Below are positions 8,485 through 18,728 of a DNA stretch of 64,000 nucleotides, in pieces (position 1 is the first letter of the stretch; the number at the start of each line of letters is the position of its first letter). The notes beneath the pieces were generated by a model. It searched no databases. It was not told the origin of the DNA and worked only from the letters and a program-made list of their open reading frames with translations. The DNA is from Arthrobacter sp. U41 (lineage in GTDB: Bacteria > Actinomycetota > Actinomycetes > Actinomycetales > Micrococcaceae). A program made the translations under genes and the position numbers. The stretch lies in assembly GCF_001750145.1 (NCBI RefSeq), contig NZ_CP015732.1, positions 1,860,001 to 1,924,000 of the forward strand, given 5' to 3'.

Positions 8485-11400
8485 GGATCCTCAGCCCCTT
8501 GGGTGTGGAGTAGGCCCCGGCGTGGGCCAGGGCGGCGGCGACCGGCGTGTCGAGGATGCCGTGGCCGTTGACCTTCTCCATGATCAGTTTGTCGACCGCG
8601 CCCCGGGTGACGACTCCGACCAGGGCCGCGCCGGCCGCGGCGAGGACCTCCGGGTCCTCGCTGAAGGCCAGCAGGGTCTTGCCGCCGCGTTCCACATACA
8701 GGACCAGGGCGCCGTCGACCAGCACCACCAGGGCCCCGGCCTTCCGGCCCGGGCGGTGGCCTGTTCCCGCTTCGACATTCAGGGCCGGCCACGGCAGGGC
8801 GGCGCCGTAGGGGTTGGCGGGGTCCGTCGCGGCAAGGGCCAGCGCCACGGGTTCGGGTTTGTGCAGCTGGGTGTCCTCGGCGTAGGAGCGCAGCCGGTCC
8901 ACGGTCGCGGGGACGGCAAATTGTGCCGCGCCAAGGTGTTCGATGAAGTAACCGCGCCGGCACCCTCCCGCCTCCTCGAGCCGGGCCAGGACTTTGTACA
9001 TCAGGCCGAAACCGCCCAGGATGTTCTCCGCCATGACCGAACCGCGGGTGACCACGCCGTACCGGTCCAGCAGGAGTTCCGCGGTGGCCCGGGCATGGAT
9101 GGTGGCATCCAGTTCGGGTGCGGGCAGGGCGGACCAGCGCCCGGCGGCCAGCGGGGGAGTGGGCGCCGTTCCGGTGCCGGAGCCGTACCGCCCGCCGGTC
9201 AGCCCGGGGGATCCGAGCAGACCGGTCCCGTGGGAGCGCCCCAGCCGGCTCAACCGGGGGGCCCGCGCCCGCGGCGCGCGGGCAACCTGCCGGTGCGCCG
9301 TGTGGCCGCCGGCAATCATCGCCCGGACCGGGGCGAAGGTGTCGCCCGTGATCCGGCCCGCCCAGGCGAGGTCCCAGAGCGCGGACACGACGTCCTGGTC
9401 GCTGAGTACGGAGTCCATGCCGCCGGCGACCGCTGTCAGTTGCCGGAAGAAGTAGCCGCCGCCGTTGTTGCGCAGGTGGTCCAGCAGCCGCTGCTGCGCG
9501 TCGCCGGGCTCGAAGTCGATTGCCGGGTTCAGTGTCAGCTCGGCCGAATCGGCCAGATGCAGGCTGACCCAGCCGTCGTTGCCGGGGAGGGCGCCTGCGC
9601 CGGACCAGAGCACTTCGCCGGCAGCCATGAGTTCATCGAGCATGGCGGGCTGGTAGTCGGCCACCCGGCTAGCGAGGATCAGCGGTTCCCAGGCGGAGGC
9701 CGGAACGGGCACCCCGGAGAGCTGGTCGACGGCCGTGATGATCCCGTCCAGTCCGCGCAGCGCCGACTGCCCGCGTTTGCCAGGGACCCGGACGTTCTGC
9801 CAGGCCGGCAGGAAGCGGCCGTAGGCGGCGGCATCCACGGGTTCGACCTCGGCGCGCAGCGCGGCCAGCGAGCGCCGGCGGAGTTTGCGCAGGACTTCGG
9901 CATCGCACCACTCACTGGCCCCGGCCAGCGTCGGGGCTGCGGGGACGGCGTTGGCCTGCGGCGCGCCGGAGCCTGCGTCGCCGTCGTCGGTGTCCGGAGC
10001 GGGGGCCGGCGGAGGTGAGGCATGCGGGCGGAACTCGCCCTCCACCACCCGGCCGTCCGCGGCGAGCCGCTTCAGCGCGGTGCCGACGACGGCGACGCCC
10101 AGACCCAGCCGGGCGGCCGCCTCGGCGGAGGTGAAGGGCCCATGGGTGCGGGCGTAGCGCGAGACGAGGTCGCCGAGCGGATCAGCGACCGGTTCAATGA
10201 AGGCCAGCGGCACACCCATCGGCAGCGGGACGCCGAGGGCATCGCGCAGGCGGGCGGCATCCTCCACCGCGGCGTAACGCTCGGCACCGCCGACGTTGAC
10301 CTTGATGGCGCGGTTGGCGCGCTGCAGCGCCACCAGGTGCGCGGTGGCATCGGCGACGGGGGCTTCGCCCCCGGGCGCCGGCGCGGCATCCGGAGCCTCG
10401 ACAAGCCCGGCCGCCGGTGCGGTCTCGGCTGCCAGTTCCAGCCGGGCGGCGACTTCCTCCGGGGTCAGCGGGCCGAGCAGGCGGAGCAGGTCCGCGACGC
10501 CTTCGAGCCCGCGCACCTTCCGGTCCGGGGCGAGCCGCTGCAGCTCCTGCTCGGTGGCGTCAATGACCTTGGCGTCGAGCAGTTCGCGCAGCTCGACCCG
10601 GCCCAGGAGCTCGTTGAGCAGGGTCGAATCCAGCGCCAGCGCGGCGGCCCGGCGCTCGGCCAGCGGGGAGTCGCCCTCATAGAGGAACTGCGCGACGTAG
10701 CCGAAGAGCAGGGACTTGGCGAACGGCGAGGGCTGCTGGGTGGTGGTCTGCAGGATCCGCAGCTCGCGGCGCTCGATGGACGCTGCGATGTCCTTGAGCG
10801 CCGGAAGGTCGTAGACATCCTGCAGGCATTCGCGGACAGTCTCAAGGACGATCGGGAAGGTGGGGTACTTCCGGGCGACGTCCAGCAGCTGGGCGGAGCG
10901 CTGGCGCTGCTGCCAGAGGGGCTGCCGTTTGCCGGGGTGCTGCCGGGGCAGGAGCAGGGCCCGGGCGGCGCACTCGCGGAACCGGGAGGCGAACAGCGCG
11001 CTGCCGCCGACCTCCGCCGTCACGATCTGTTCGAGTTCCTCCGGGTCGAACATAAACAGTTCGGCCCCGGGCGGCTCGTCCTCCATCATGGGCACGCGCA
11101 GCACGATGCCGTCGTCGGCGGCCATCGCGGAGCCGTCCATGCCGAAACGCTGATGCAGCCGCTGCCCGACGGCGAGGGCCCACGGCGCGTGCACCGGCAT
11201 GCCGAACGGGCTGTGCAGCACCACCCGCCAGTCGCCGAGTTCGTCGTGGAAGCGCTCCACCACAAGGGTGGTGTCGCTGGGGACCACCTCGGTGGCCAGC
11301 TTCTGCTCCGCAAGGTACTGGATCAGGTTGTTCGCGGCAAAATCGTCCAGGCCGCTGGCTTTGCAGCGTTCCGCGGCCGGCCCGACGTCGGACGCGGACA

Positions 11401-13546
11401 GCTCGCGCACGAACGCCCCCAGGGCGCGGCCCAGATCCACCGGCCGGCCGAGCGAGTCGCCCTTCCAGAACGGGAGTTTGCCCGGCTGGCCGAAAGCGGG
11501 GGAGACCAGGACCCGGTCGTGCGTGATGTCCTCGATCTTCCAGCTGGTCGCGCCCAGCGCGAACACGTCACCGACCCTGGATTCGTACACCATTTCCTCG
11601 TCAAGCTCGCCGACCCGGCGCCCGCCCTTCGCCGCGGCAGCGGCCGGGCTGGCCGCCCGGCCCTCGCCGCTGGCGGAGCCCGCGGATCCTGAGCTGCCGG
11701 TGCCTTCGGTCTCGGTGCCGATGATGTAGACGCCGAAGAGCCCGCGGTCCGGGATGGTGCCGCCGGAGGTGACGGCCAGCCGCTGCGCGCCGGGGCGGCC
11801 CTCGATGGTGCCGGCGTTGCGGTCCCAGATGATCCGGGGCCGCAGTTCCGCGAACTCGTCGGAGGGGTAGCGGCCGGCGAGCAGGTCCAGGGTTGCCTCG
11901 AAGGCGGAGCGGGGGAGCGAGGCGAACGGTGCGGACCGCCGCACGGTGGAGAACCAGTCCTCCACATCGATGGAACCCAGTGCCGTGGCCGCGACGGTCT
12001 GCTGGGCGAGGATGTCCAGGGGATTCGCGGGGACATAGAGCCGTTCGATTTTGCCGGCGAGCATCCGTTCCACCGTGATGGCGGTGTGCACCAGATCCGC
12101 GCGGTGCTTGGGGAACAGTACGCCCTGGGAGACCTCGCCGACCTGGTGACCGGCGCGGCCCACCCGCTGCAGCCCGCTGGCCACCGAGGGCGGGGATTCC
12201 ACCTGCACCACGAGGTCCACGGCGCCCATGTCGATGCCCAGTTCCAGCGAGGACGTGGCCACGACGCAGCGCAGCCGCCCGGACTTCAGGTCGTCCTCGA
12301 TCAGGGCCCGCTGGTCCTTGGAGACCGAGCCGTGGTGGGCCCGGGCCAGGACCGGATCGGCGCCGGCGGCGCTTCCGGCCTGGGCCATCATGTGTGCCGG
12401 AGTCGCGGTGGACGTCGGCAGCGTGGAGCCGGGCAGCGCGGTCGCGCCGCCGGCCGGGGCTCCCGCCGGCACAGGCTCGAAGTCGGGAGCCCCGGCGCCA
12501 GTTTCGCCCCAGCCGCCGCCTGCGGCCATGAGCTGGCGCTCGGCGTAGATCTCGTTGAGCCGGGCAGTCAGGCGTTCGGCGAGCCGGCGGGAATTGGCGA
12601 ACACAATCGTGGACTGGTTGGCCAGCACCAGGTCCACGATCTTCTCCTCCACGTGCGGCCAGATCGACGCCTGCGGCTGCAGCCCGGACGCCGGACCGGA
12701 GTCGAACGCGCCGGCCGCGCCCTGCAGATCGGACATGTCCTCCACCGGGACGGAGACCGTCAGGTCCCAGGTCTTCTTCGATGGCGGCGCCACGATTTCC
12801 ACCGGCGCGGAGCCGGCGAGGAACTGCGCCACCAGCTCCTTGGGCTCGACGGTGGCCGAGAGCCCGATCCGCTGGGCGGGCTGGGGGAGCAGTGCATCGA
12901 GGCGTTCCAGGGACACGGCCAGATGGGCGCCGCGTTTGGTGCCTGCGACGGCGTGGACCTCATCGACGATGATGGTGTCCACCTCGCTCAGCGTCTCCCG
13001 CGCCTTGGAGGTCAGCATCAGGAAGAGCGATTCCGGCGTGGTGATCAGGATGTCCGGCGGGTGGCTCAGCAGCGCGCGGCGGTCCGACGCCGGGGTGTCA
13101 CCGGAGCGGACACCCACGGTGATCAGCGGCGCGGGCAGGCCGAGGCGTTTGGCGGTCTGGGTGATCCCAATCAGCGGGGCGCGAAGGTTGCGTTCGACGT
13201 CCACGCCCAGCGCTTTAAGCGGCGAAATATAGAGCACCCGGGTCTGGCGCTTGGGCGCCTTCCGCCGCGTACCCTTCACGGCGTCCAGGCCGGGCAGCCC
13301 CTCGGGCTCGGCGGGGGCAGAGACGAGCAGCCGGTCGAGCGCCCAGAGGAAGGCGGCGAGCGTTTTGCCGGAGCCGGTGGGGGCGACCACAAGCGCGTGC
13401 GCGCCGGAAGAGATCGCGTTCCAAGCGCCGTTCTGGGCCGGGGTGGGCGCAGCGAAGGCACCCAGGAACCAGTCCCGGGTCGGCCGGCTGAACCGGTCCA
13501 TGGCGTCGGCCGCGAGTGTCCCGCCGGCGAGTTCCTGCCCCTTCAT
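8477..13546 (-). CDS. lhr: Large ATP-dependent DNA helicase Lhr
   Basis: Superfamily 2 3'-5' helicase of 1689 aa, full-length type (core plus long C-terminal region). Walker A is PTGSGKT at about residues 56-62; motif Ia region VLYISPLKALGVD; DEVH box; SAT motif III; motif V/VI region with ATSSLELGIDMG and QRVGRAGH. Winged-helix and Lhr-specific domains follow, with a low-complexity Ala/Pro/Gly linker near the middle of the C-terminal part. Compared with mycobacterial Lhr (about 1500 aa) it carries extra linker sequence. Overlap with nei suggests coupled expression and a joint role in DNA damage repair. Confidence 0.95.
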   Translation of the reverse strand: MKGQELAGGTLAADAMDRFSRPTRDWFLGAFAAPTPAQNGAWNAISSGAHALVVAPTGSGKTLAAFLWALDRLLVSAPAEPEGLPGLDAVKGTRRKAPKRQTRVLYISPLKALGVDVERNLRAPLIGITQTAKRLGLPAPLITVGVRSGDTPASDRRALLSHPPDILITTPESLFLMLTSKARETLSEVDTIIVDEVHAVAGTKRGAHLAVSLERLDALLPQPAQRIGLSATVEPKELVAQFLAGSAPVEIVAPPSKKTWDLTVSVPVEDMSDLQGAAGAFDSGPASGLQPQASIWPHVEEKIVDLVLANQSTIVFANSRRLAERLTARLNEIYAERQLMAAGGGWGETGAGAPDFEPVPAGAPAGGATALPGSTLPTSTATPAHMMAQAGSAAGADPVLARAHHGSVSKDQRALIEDDLKSGRLRCVVATSSLELGIDMGAVDLVVQVESPPSVASGLQRVGRAGHQVGEVSQGVLFPKHRADLVHTAITVERMLAGKIERLYVPANPLDILAQQTVAATALGSIDVEDWFSTVRRSAPFASLPRSAFEATLDLLAGRYPSDEFAELRPRIIWDRNAGTIEGRPGAQRLAVTSGGTIPDRGLFGVYIIGTETEGTGSSGSAGSASGEGRAASPAAAAAKGGRRVGELDEEMVYESRVGDVFALGATSWKIEDITHDRVLVSPAFGQPGKLPFWKGDSLGRPVDLGRALGAFVRELSASDVGPAAERCKASGLDDFAANNLIQYLAEQKLATEVVPSDTTLVVERFHDELGDWRVVLHSPFGMPVHAPWALAVGQRLHQRFGMDGSAMAADDGIVLRVPMMEDEPPGAELFMFDPEELEQIVTAEVGGSALFASRFRECAARALLLPRQHPGKRQPLWQQRQRSAQLLDVARKYPTFPIVLETVRECLQDVYDLPALKDIAASIERRELRILQTTTQQPSPFAKSLLFGYVAQFLYEGDSPLAERRAAALALDSTLLNELLGRVELRELLDAKVIDATEQELQRLAPDRKVRGLEGVADLLRLLGPLTPEEVAARLELAAETAPAAGLVEAPDAAPAPGGEAPVADATAHLVALQRANRAIKVNVGGAERYAAVEDAARLRDALGVPLPMGVPLAFIEPVADPLGDLVSRYARTHGPFTSAEAAARLGLGVAVVGTALKRLAADGRVVEGEFRPHASPPPAPAPDTDDGDAGSGAPQANAVPAAPTLAGASEWCDAEVLRKLRRRSLAALRAEVEPVDAAAYGRFLPAWQNVRVPGKRGQSALRGLDGIITAVDQLSGVPVPASAWEPLILASRVADYQPAMLDELMAAGEVLWSGAGALPGNDGWVSLHLADSAELTLNPAIDFEPGDAQQRLLDHLRNNGGGYFFRQLTAVAGGMDSVLSDQDVVSALWDLAWAGRITGDTFAPVRAMIAGGHTAHRQVARAPRARAPRLSRLGRSHGTGLLGSPGLTGGRYGSGTGTAPTPPLAAGRWSALPAPELDATIHARATAELLLDRYGVVTRGSVMAENILGGFGLMYKVLARLEEAGGCRRGYFIEHLGAAQFAVPATVDRLRSYAEDTQLHKPEPVALALAATDPANPYGAALPWPALNVEAGTGHRPGRKAGALVVLVDGALVLYVERGGKTLLAFSEDPEVLAAAGAALVGVVTRGAVDKLIMEKVNGHGILDTPVAAALAHAGAYSTPKGLRIRA

Positions 13547-13623
13547 TCCTCCATCATGCCTTAAGCCGCCGACAGGAAATGGCGGGCCGTGCGCGGGTCA
13601 GGAGCGGGTGATCGCGGCTGGCG

Positions 13624-14259
13624 TTACGAGGCCTGGAACACGCTAATGGTGAGCAGCTTGGTGCCGGCGTCGCTGCAGGCGTCCCTGGGCTGGGCTATAA
13701 ACAGCGAAGCGGTGTCCTCCGGCGGGTAGATCCGGAAGCCGGCCGCCGGTACAACGGCACAGTCCGGGTAGTTGCGGGCCTGGGTGTACCGCAGCGTGGC
13801 GGTTCCGGCCTGGCCCGGTGCGAGCAGCACGTCGACGGCGGGGGCGGCCTCATCACGTGCCGCGGGGGCCCCGATCGGTTCGCCGTTCGCGTCGGCCGTG
13901 AGGGAGACGCCGGGATAACCCCGCAACAGGCACGGCTCAGCGCCGGAGTTTGTCAGGATCAGCGTCATGTAGACGCTTCCGGCAGCCCCGCCGCCAGTGG
14001 AATCGATGGTGCCCGTCAGGCCCGCGGCCTTGCACAATCCGGGGCCGGCCGGCGTGGACTGCGCCGGCGCGGGGGCCAGGGAACTGGGGGCACCGGTTGC
14101 GGTGGTGGCCGGCTGGCTCGACGTGGTTGCCAGCGGGGACGCCGCGGTGCTGGACGTCTGGGCCTGCGGCGTGCCGCCGCCGCAGCCGGCGAGGAAGAGC
14201 GCTGCCGCGGCTGCCGCCGTCGTGAGTACCAGTCTGTTCGTGATTCGCTGAGCCGTCAT
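13624..14259 (-). CDS. Secreted lipoprotein with DUF4232-like domain
   Basis: The N-terminus shows a Sec signal with lipobox LAGC (Cys about residue 26), followed by a long Thr/Ser/Ala/Pro linker to about residue 70. The remaining 140 residues (from CKAAGLTGTI onward) match the character of DUF4232: an all-beta module with conserved Cys pairs (CLLRGYPGVSL, CAVVPAAG, DAC) and a GYPGV motif. Membrane-anchored on the outer face; function unknown. It stands alone downstream of ppsA, separated by that gene's terminator. ATG 14259 is preceded by an AAGGTGG-type ribosome site. Confidence 0.85.
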   Translation of the reverse strand: MTAQRITNRLVLTTAAAAAALFLAGCGGGTPQAQTSSTAASPLATTSSQPATTATGAPSSLAPAPAQSTPAGPGLCKAAGLTGTIDSTGGGAAGSVYMTLILTNSGAEPCLLRGYPGVSLTADANGEPIGAPAARDEAAPAVDVLLAPGQAGTATLRYTQARNYPDCAVVPAAGFRIYPPEDTASLFIAQPRDACSDAGTKLLTISVFQAS

Positions 14260-14417
14260 GGCACCACCTTCGTGCCCGCGGTGCCCTGAGTCAACGACGC
14301 CACGACGGCAGCGCCGGATTGATGCCCGGATTGTGATTTCCGGGCATCAATCGAGGTCAGCTACTCCTTGGGTGCGGAACCGGGAGTAGGCTCCGCCGCC
14401 CGGCCGCCGGGCAAGAA

Positions 14418-14449
14418 GAAGCACCCCGGTCCGAAGACCGGGGTGCTTC
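14418..14449 (-). terminator. Hairpin terminator downstream of ppsA
   Basis: Perfect 13-bp stem, GAAGCACCCCGGT at 14418-14430 with its complement at 14437-14449, 6-nt loop. Read on the minus strand the stem is followed by TTCTTGCCC, a weak T-rich tail. It lies 68 bases past the ppsA stop and in front of the lipoprotein gene, separating the two units. Confidence 0.75.
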
Positions 14450-14516
14450 CAACTTTCGAAGTGGTTCCAAAGTGTGCTTCAGCACACCGCGTCAGGTCGC
14501 CGTCAGGTCAACCGGA

Positions 14517-16916
14517 TTAGACGGCGGCGGCCGTTGCGGCCGCGCTGGCACCGGCGAGCCGGAGCCAGGTGTCCACCACGGTGTCGGGGTTCAGCGAGAC
14601 GGAATCGACGCCCTCTTCGACCAGCCATTCGGCGAAGTCCGGGTGGTCGCTGGGGCCCTGGCCGCAGATGCCCACGTACTTGCCGCGCGCCTTGCACGCC
14701 TTGATCGCCATGCTCAGGAGCTTTTTGACGGCAGGGTTCCGCTCGTCGAAGCTGCCGGCGACGATGGCGGAATCGCGGTCCAGGCCCAGGGTCAGCTGGG
14801 TCATGTCGTTGGAACCGATGGAGAAGCCGTCAAAGTAGTCCAGGAACTCGTCGGCCAGCAGCGCGTTGGAGGGCAGCTCGCACATCATGACGACCTCAAG
14901 GCCGTTCTCGCCGCGGCGCAGGCCGTTCTCGGCGAGCAGGCCGATGACGCCGCTGGCCTCGTCCAGGGTGCGCACAAACGGGATCATCAGCTTGACGTTG
15001 GTCAGGCCCATCTCGTTGCGGACGAAGGACAGTGCCTCGCACTCCAGGTCGAAGCAGTCCCGGAAGGACGGCTCGAGGTACCGCGAGGCGCCGCGGAAGC
15101 CGATCATCGGGTTCTCTTCGTGCGGCTCGTAGGCGGGTCCGCCAAGGAGGTTGGCGTATTCGTTGGACTTGAAGTCGGACATCCGCACAATCACCGGCTC
15201 GGGCGCGAACGCCGCGGCGATGGTCGCCACGCCTTCCGCCAGGCGCTTGATGTAGTACTCGCGGGGGCTGTCGTAGGCGGCGATCCGCTCGCGGATCTCT
15301 GCCTTGACCTCATCAGGCTGGTCATCCAGGTTCAGCAGCGCCTTGGGGTGGATGCCGATCTGGCGGTTGATGATGAATTCCAGCCGGGCCAGGCCCACGC
15401 CGTGGTTGGGCAGCTGAGCGAAGGTGAAAGCCTGCTCGGGCGTGCCGACGTTCATCATGACCTTTACCGGCGCCTCGGGCAGCTGGGTGATTTCGGTTTC
15501 CTCGACGCTGAAGTCGATGAGACCCTCGTAGATGACGCCGGTCTCGCCGTCGGCGCAGGAGACAGTCACGTCGAGCCCGTCGGAGAGGATATCCGTGGCG
15601 GACCCTGTGCCGACGACGGCAGGAATCCCCAGTTCCCGGGCGATGATGGCCGCGTGGCAGGTGCGTCCGCCGCGGTTGGTCACGATCGCCGAGGCACGCT
15701 TCATGATCGGTTCCCAGTCCGGGTCGGTCATGTCCGCGACGAGGACGTCGCCGGTTTTGAAGGCTGCCATCTGGTCAATCGAGGTGAGGATGCGGACGCT
15801 GCCGGCGCCGATGCGCTGGCCGATGGCGCGGCCCTCGACGAGCACCTTGCTGGTCCCGTTCAGCCGGAAACGGCTCAGGCTGCCGGAGGTCCGGCGGGAC
15901 TGCACGGTCTCGGGGCGTGCCTGCAGAATGTACAGGCCGCCGTCGATCCCGTCCTTGCCCCACTCGATGTCCATGGGACGTCCGTAGTGGTTCTCGATGG
16001 CGACGGCGTGGCGGGCGAGCTGCTCGACGTCGTCGTCCGTGAGGCTGAAGCGGTTCCGCAGCGAGGCCTCAACCGGAACAAAGTCAATGGTGTGGCCGAT
16101 TTCGCGGTTGCTCGTGTAGGTCATCTGCAGAGCCTTCTCGCCCAGTCCCCGCTTGAGGATGGCGGGGCGGCCGGCCTGGAGGGCCGGCTTGTAGACGTAG
16201 AACTCGTCCGGGTTCACGGCGCCCTGGACCACGGCCTCGCCGAGGCCGTAGGAGGAGGTGACGAAGACGGCGTCCTGGAACCCGGATTCGGTGTCCATCG
16301 TGAACATCACGCCGGAAGCGCCGACGTCGGAACGCACCATGCGCTGGACGCCCGCCGAGAGTGCGACCTCGGCGTGCTCGAACTTGTGGTGCACCCGGTA
16401 GGCGATCGCCCGGTCGTTGTAGAGGGACGCGAAGACATCCTTGATGGCCACGAGGATGTTCTCGATGCCGCGGACGTTCAGGAAGGTTTCCTGCTGTCCG
16501 GCGAAGGAGGCGTCGGGGAGATCTTCCGCGGTCGCGCTCGAGCGGACGGCCCAGGAGAGGTCATCGGAGCCCCCGTGCTTTTCCACCAGCTTCTGGTATG
16601 AGGCCCGGATCTGCGCTTCGAAGTCCGGCAGGAAGGGCGTCTCGCGCATCAGCGTGCGGATCTCCTTGCCCGCTGCTGCCAGGGCGGTCACATCGTCGGT
16701 GTCCAGGCCGACCAGCCGGTCGGCGATTTTCTGGTCCAGGCCCGAGTCAGCCAGGAAGCTGCGGTAGGCGTCGGCGGTTGTGGCGAAGCCGTCCGGAACC
16801 TGGACGCCGGCCGAGGTCAGGTTCTGCACCATCTCGCCGAGGGAGGCATTCTTACCGCCCACCCGATCCAGATCCTTGAGGCCGAGTTCTGAGAACCACA
16901 GGATGTCTGTCGTCAT
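14517..16916 (-). CDS. ppsA: Phosphoenolpyruvate synthase
   Basis: Converts pyruvate and ATP to PEP, AMP and phosphate, for gluconeogenesis. ATP-grasp N-terminal domain begins [10 protein letters not shown]; phosphohistidine domain has the catalytic His in [13 protein letters not shown]; the C-terminal TIM barrel contains the SIGSNDMTQ block and catalytic Cys in [13 protein letters not shown]. Start at ATG 16916 (799 aa) is chosen over the longer frame because AAGGAG sits 10 bases upstream and the [12 protein letters not shown] start fits the family. The gene for its regulator lies 150 bp upstream on the same strand. Confidence 0.96.
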   Translation of the reverse strand: MTTDILWFSELGLKDLDRVGGKNASLGEMVQNLTSAGVQVPDGFATTADAYRSFLADSGLDQKIADRLVGLDTDDVTALAAAGKEIRTLMRETPFLPDFEAQIRASYQKLVEKHGGSDDLSWAVRSSATAEDLPDASFAGQQETFLNVRGIENILVAIKDVFASLYNDRAIAYRVHHKFEHAEVALSAGVQRMVRSDVGASGVMFTMDTESGFQDAVFVTSSYGLGEAVVQGAVNPDEFYVYKPALQAGRPAILKRGLGEKALQMTYTSNREIGHTIDFVPVEASLRNRFSLTDDDVEQLARHAVAIENHYGRPMDIEWGKDGIDGGLYILQARPETVQSRRTSGSLSRFRLNGTSKVLVEGRAIGQRIGAGSVRILTSIDQMAAFKTGDVLVADMTDPDWEPIMKRASAIVTNRGGRTCHAAIIARELGIPAVVGTGSATDILSDGLDVTVSCADGETGVIYEGLIDFSVEETEITQLPEAPVKVMMNVGTPEQAFTFAQLPNHGVGLARLEFIINRQIGIHPKALLNLDDQPDEVKAEIRERIAAYDSPREYYIKRLAEGVATIAAAFAPEPVIVRMSDFKSNEYANLLGGPAYEPHEENPMIGFRGASRYLEPSFRDCFDLECEALSFVRNEMGLTNVKLMIPFVRTLDEASGVIGLLAENGLRRGENGLEVVMMCELPSNALLADEFLDYFDGFSIGSNDMTQLTLGLDRDSAIVAGSFDERNPAVKKLLSMAIKACKARGKYVGICGQGPSDHPDFAEWLVEEGVDSVSLNPDTVVDTWLRLAGASAAATAAAV

Positions 16917-17066
16917 GGTTGCTGCTCCTTTGCAGATGATGGCATGGGGTATCACCGCCCCACGCGGGGCGGTCGCCGGTTGAGGGCGCGATTCCTGTCC
17001 ACAGTGACATGTCTGCGCCGGTGTTTCCACCTGATGTGGTCCACGCAACACTTGTGAACCTTGCCC

Positions 17067-17885
17067 CTAATGCTTGAGGTTCATCTTCTGCAGGATCGTG
17101 GCCGCCATTTCCTCCACGGAGACGCTGGCCGAATTGAGGTATGGGATCCCGTGAGACACGTACAGCCGCTCGGCGCTGCGCAGCTCGAAGCCGCACTGCC
17201 GCAGCGAGGCGTAGGGCGAGCCCCGGCGGCGTTCGGTGCGGACCTGGCTGAGGCGCAAAGGGTTGGTGGTGAGGCCGAAACACTTCGAAACGAACGGCCG
17301 CAGCGGCTTGGGGAGTCCTTCGCGTTCAAAGTCCTCGTCCACGAGCGGGAAGTTGGCGGCGAAGATGCCGTGCTGCAGTGCCAGATACATGGTGGTGGGC
17401 GTTTTGCCGCAGCGGGACGGGGCCACCAGGATCACCTGGGCCTTTTCGAGCGCACGGAGGCTCTGGCCGTCGTCGTGCTCCATGGCGTATTCGACGGCGG
17501 CCATCCGGGACTGGTAACGGGCCGCATTGCCGAGGCCATGCGCCCGCCCCGGTTCCCCGCTGGCCTGCGTGCCCAAGGCACTCTCCAACACTCCGACGTG
17601 GGTCCCGATGAGATCCACGATGATCCCCTTGCAGGTGCCCAGCGTCTGGCGGATGTCGCTGCCGACGGCGGTGGAAAAGACGATCGGCTGCAGACCGGCG
17701 GCGGCCCGGTTGTCGATCACCTTAACAACGGCCCGCGCCTGGTCGACGGTGGTGATGAAGGGGACCGTGATGCGGTCAAAATCGTTTGCGGGGAACTGCG
17801 TCAGCAGGGTGTTGCCGAGCGTTTCTGCGGTGATGCCCGTACTGTCCGAAAGGAAGTAGACCGGGCGGGGAGCGTTATTGGTCAT
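17067..17885 (-). CDS. ppsR: PEP synthase regulatory protein (bifunctional kinase/pyrophosphorylase, DUF299)
   Basis: 272 aa. Family members switch PEP synthase off by ADP-dependent Thr phosphorylation and on by Pi-dependent dephosphorylation. Seen: opening RPVYFLSDSTGITAETLG, P-loop VAPSRCGKTPTTMYLA, and the C-terminal block ending IPYLNSASVSVEEMA. Start at ATG 17885 (MTNNAPRP) is preferred because the longer frame adds 36 residues with no homology and crosses into the divergent promoter region. It lies directly upstream of ppsA, so regulator and target are expressed together or side by side. Confidence 0.94.
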   Translation of the reverse strand: MTNNAPRPVYFLSDSTGITAETLGNTLLTQFPANDFDRITVPFITTVDQARAVVKVIDNRAAAGLQPIVFSTAVGSDIRQTLGTCKGIIVDLIGTHVGVLESALGTQASGEPGRAHGLGNAARYQSRMAAVEYAMEHDDGQSLRALEKAQVILVAPSRCGKTPTTMYLALQHGIFAANFPLVDEDFEREGLPKPLRPFVSKCFGLTTNPLRLSQVRTERRRGSPYASLRQCGFELRSAERLYVSHGIPYLNSASVSVEEMAATILQKMNLKH

Positions 17886-17994
17886 GAACGCATTGTGCAC
17901 CAGTGCGGGCTCCGCGGTCTTCCGTGACGTGCGCGCCCGCAGGGGCTGGACAGCGAGGAGTAGGCTGTGTCCCACGTCACCAAAGGAGCCCAAA

Positions 17995-18198
17995 ATGAGC
18001 TACAAATACCGGACCGTCAGGGTCCGCGGCACGGACCTGGTCGGAACCATTGCCCGCCGGCACGGGGGTGCGCCGGAAATCTACGAAACCTCGAAGGACC
18101 CGAGTACTTCCGTCGTTCCCGTGTTTTTTCCGGAAACCGGAGAGATCCGCTTCTTCGACCGGTCGGTGCTTGAAGACGTGGTGAGCCCGGCCGGCTAG
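17995..18198 (+). CDS. Small conserved-type hypothetical protein (67 aa)
   Basis: Starts at ATG 17995, 7 bases after a strong AAAGGAG site (17982-17988), which decides the start against the longer open frame. The product MSYKYRTVRVRGTD... is small, basic in the first half and soluble, with a predicted beta-rich fold. No family recognised. It is divergent from ppsR across a 110-bp gap. Codon use is core-like. This gene marks the last clear core gene before the rearranged region. Confidence 0.7.
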   Translation: MSYKYRTVRVRGTDLVGTIARRHGGAPEIYETSKDPSTSVVPVFFPETGEIRFFDRSVLEDVVSPAG

Positions 18199-18548
18199 GG
18201 ACCTTTCAGGCGGGCCCAAAGTGCGAAAAGCGGGAACGAATAAACCACAGGAAAAAAGAATGTTCAAGTCAAATTGAATCCTCTTGCCCGCCAAAGCTAA
18301 GCCGTTTAGTCTTGCGTTGGGATCTGGCCCGGGCATCTTTCTGGGGAGAGACCATTTCGGTGTTCCGATCGAGCCGGATTCCGCAAAGGCTGGCTCCATG
18401 GTCTCAAAACGATGGAGCCAGCTGCAGGAATCCTCGGCCCCGGCCGGAACCTTCCCCTAAACCCTTCGATGGGGAGCTGCCCGCCGTTCCCGCCGCATTC
18501 TCATCGGCCGTCACATAACGTTCAGGCGTTACGCCGGGGGGACGCCAC
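18199..18548. other. Gene-free stretch with one strong hairpin
   Basis: No supported gene. It holds a perfect 11-bp inverted repeat, GCTGGCTCCAT at 18389-18399 with its complement at 18412-18422 (12-nt loop), without a T-run, and a smaller dyad TTCAA/TTGAA at 18263-18278 in an AT-richer patch. Neither is assigned. Confidence 0.5.
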
Positions 18549-18728
18549 TTAGTCGGGACTGCACCACTCCAGGCCGTGCTGAAGACGGTCGCTATTGGGA
18601 CACCGGGGGTCGCTGCACTTTGCCGGGACTGTTATAAATTGCTTTGCCCGATCACCCAACGACGTGGATTCCACTTTTCGGTTGATGGTCTTGGCACCGC
18701 AGTGGTCGCACGTCCACGCATCCGGCAT
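18549..18728 (-). CDS. Small zinc-ribbon-like protein (59 aa)
   Basis: ATG at 18728, TAA at 18549-18551. The product carries two Cys clusters: CDHC (residues 7-10) and CSDPRC (residues 38-43), with a further Cys near the C-terminus (EWCSPD), consistent with a zinc ribbon or treble-clef mini-protein. A G-rich site (GGGGGA) lies just 5 bases before the ATG. No partner is obvious; the divergent neighbour encodes a DJ-1/PfpI protein. Function unknown. The opposite strand is also open over much of this stretch, but the regular Cys spacing favours this strand. Confidence 0.55.
   Translation of the reverse strand: MPDAWTCDHCGAKTINRKVESTSLGDRAKQFITVPAKCSDPRCPNSDRLQHGLEWCSPD

Noticed and set aside
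10022..11692. 556-codon plus-strand open frame inside lhr
   Set aside because: Antisense shadow of the helicase gene; Gly/Arg/Ala-rich translation without domains. The minus strand carries complete Lhr motifs.
14472..16601. 709-codon plus-strand open frame opposite ppsA
   Set aside because: Shadow caused by GC-rich codon use; ppsA on the minus strand has all catalytic motifs and a ribosome site.
16917..17066. Possible riboswitch between ppsR and ppsA
   Set aside because: Only a short GC hairpin (CCGCCCC/GGGGCGG) is present; no conserved blocks of a known riboswitch.
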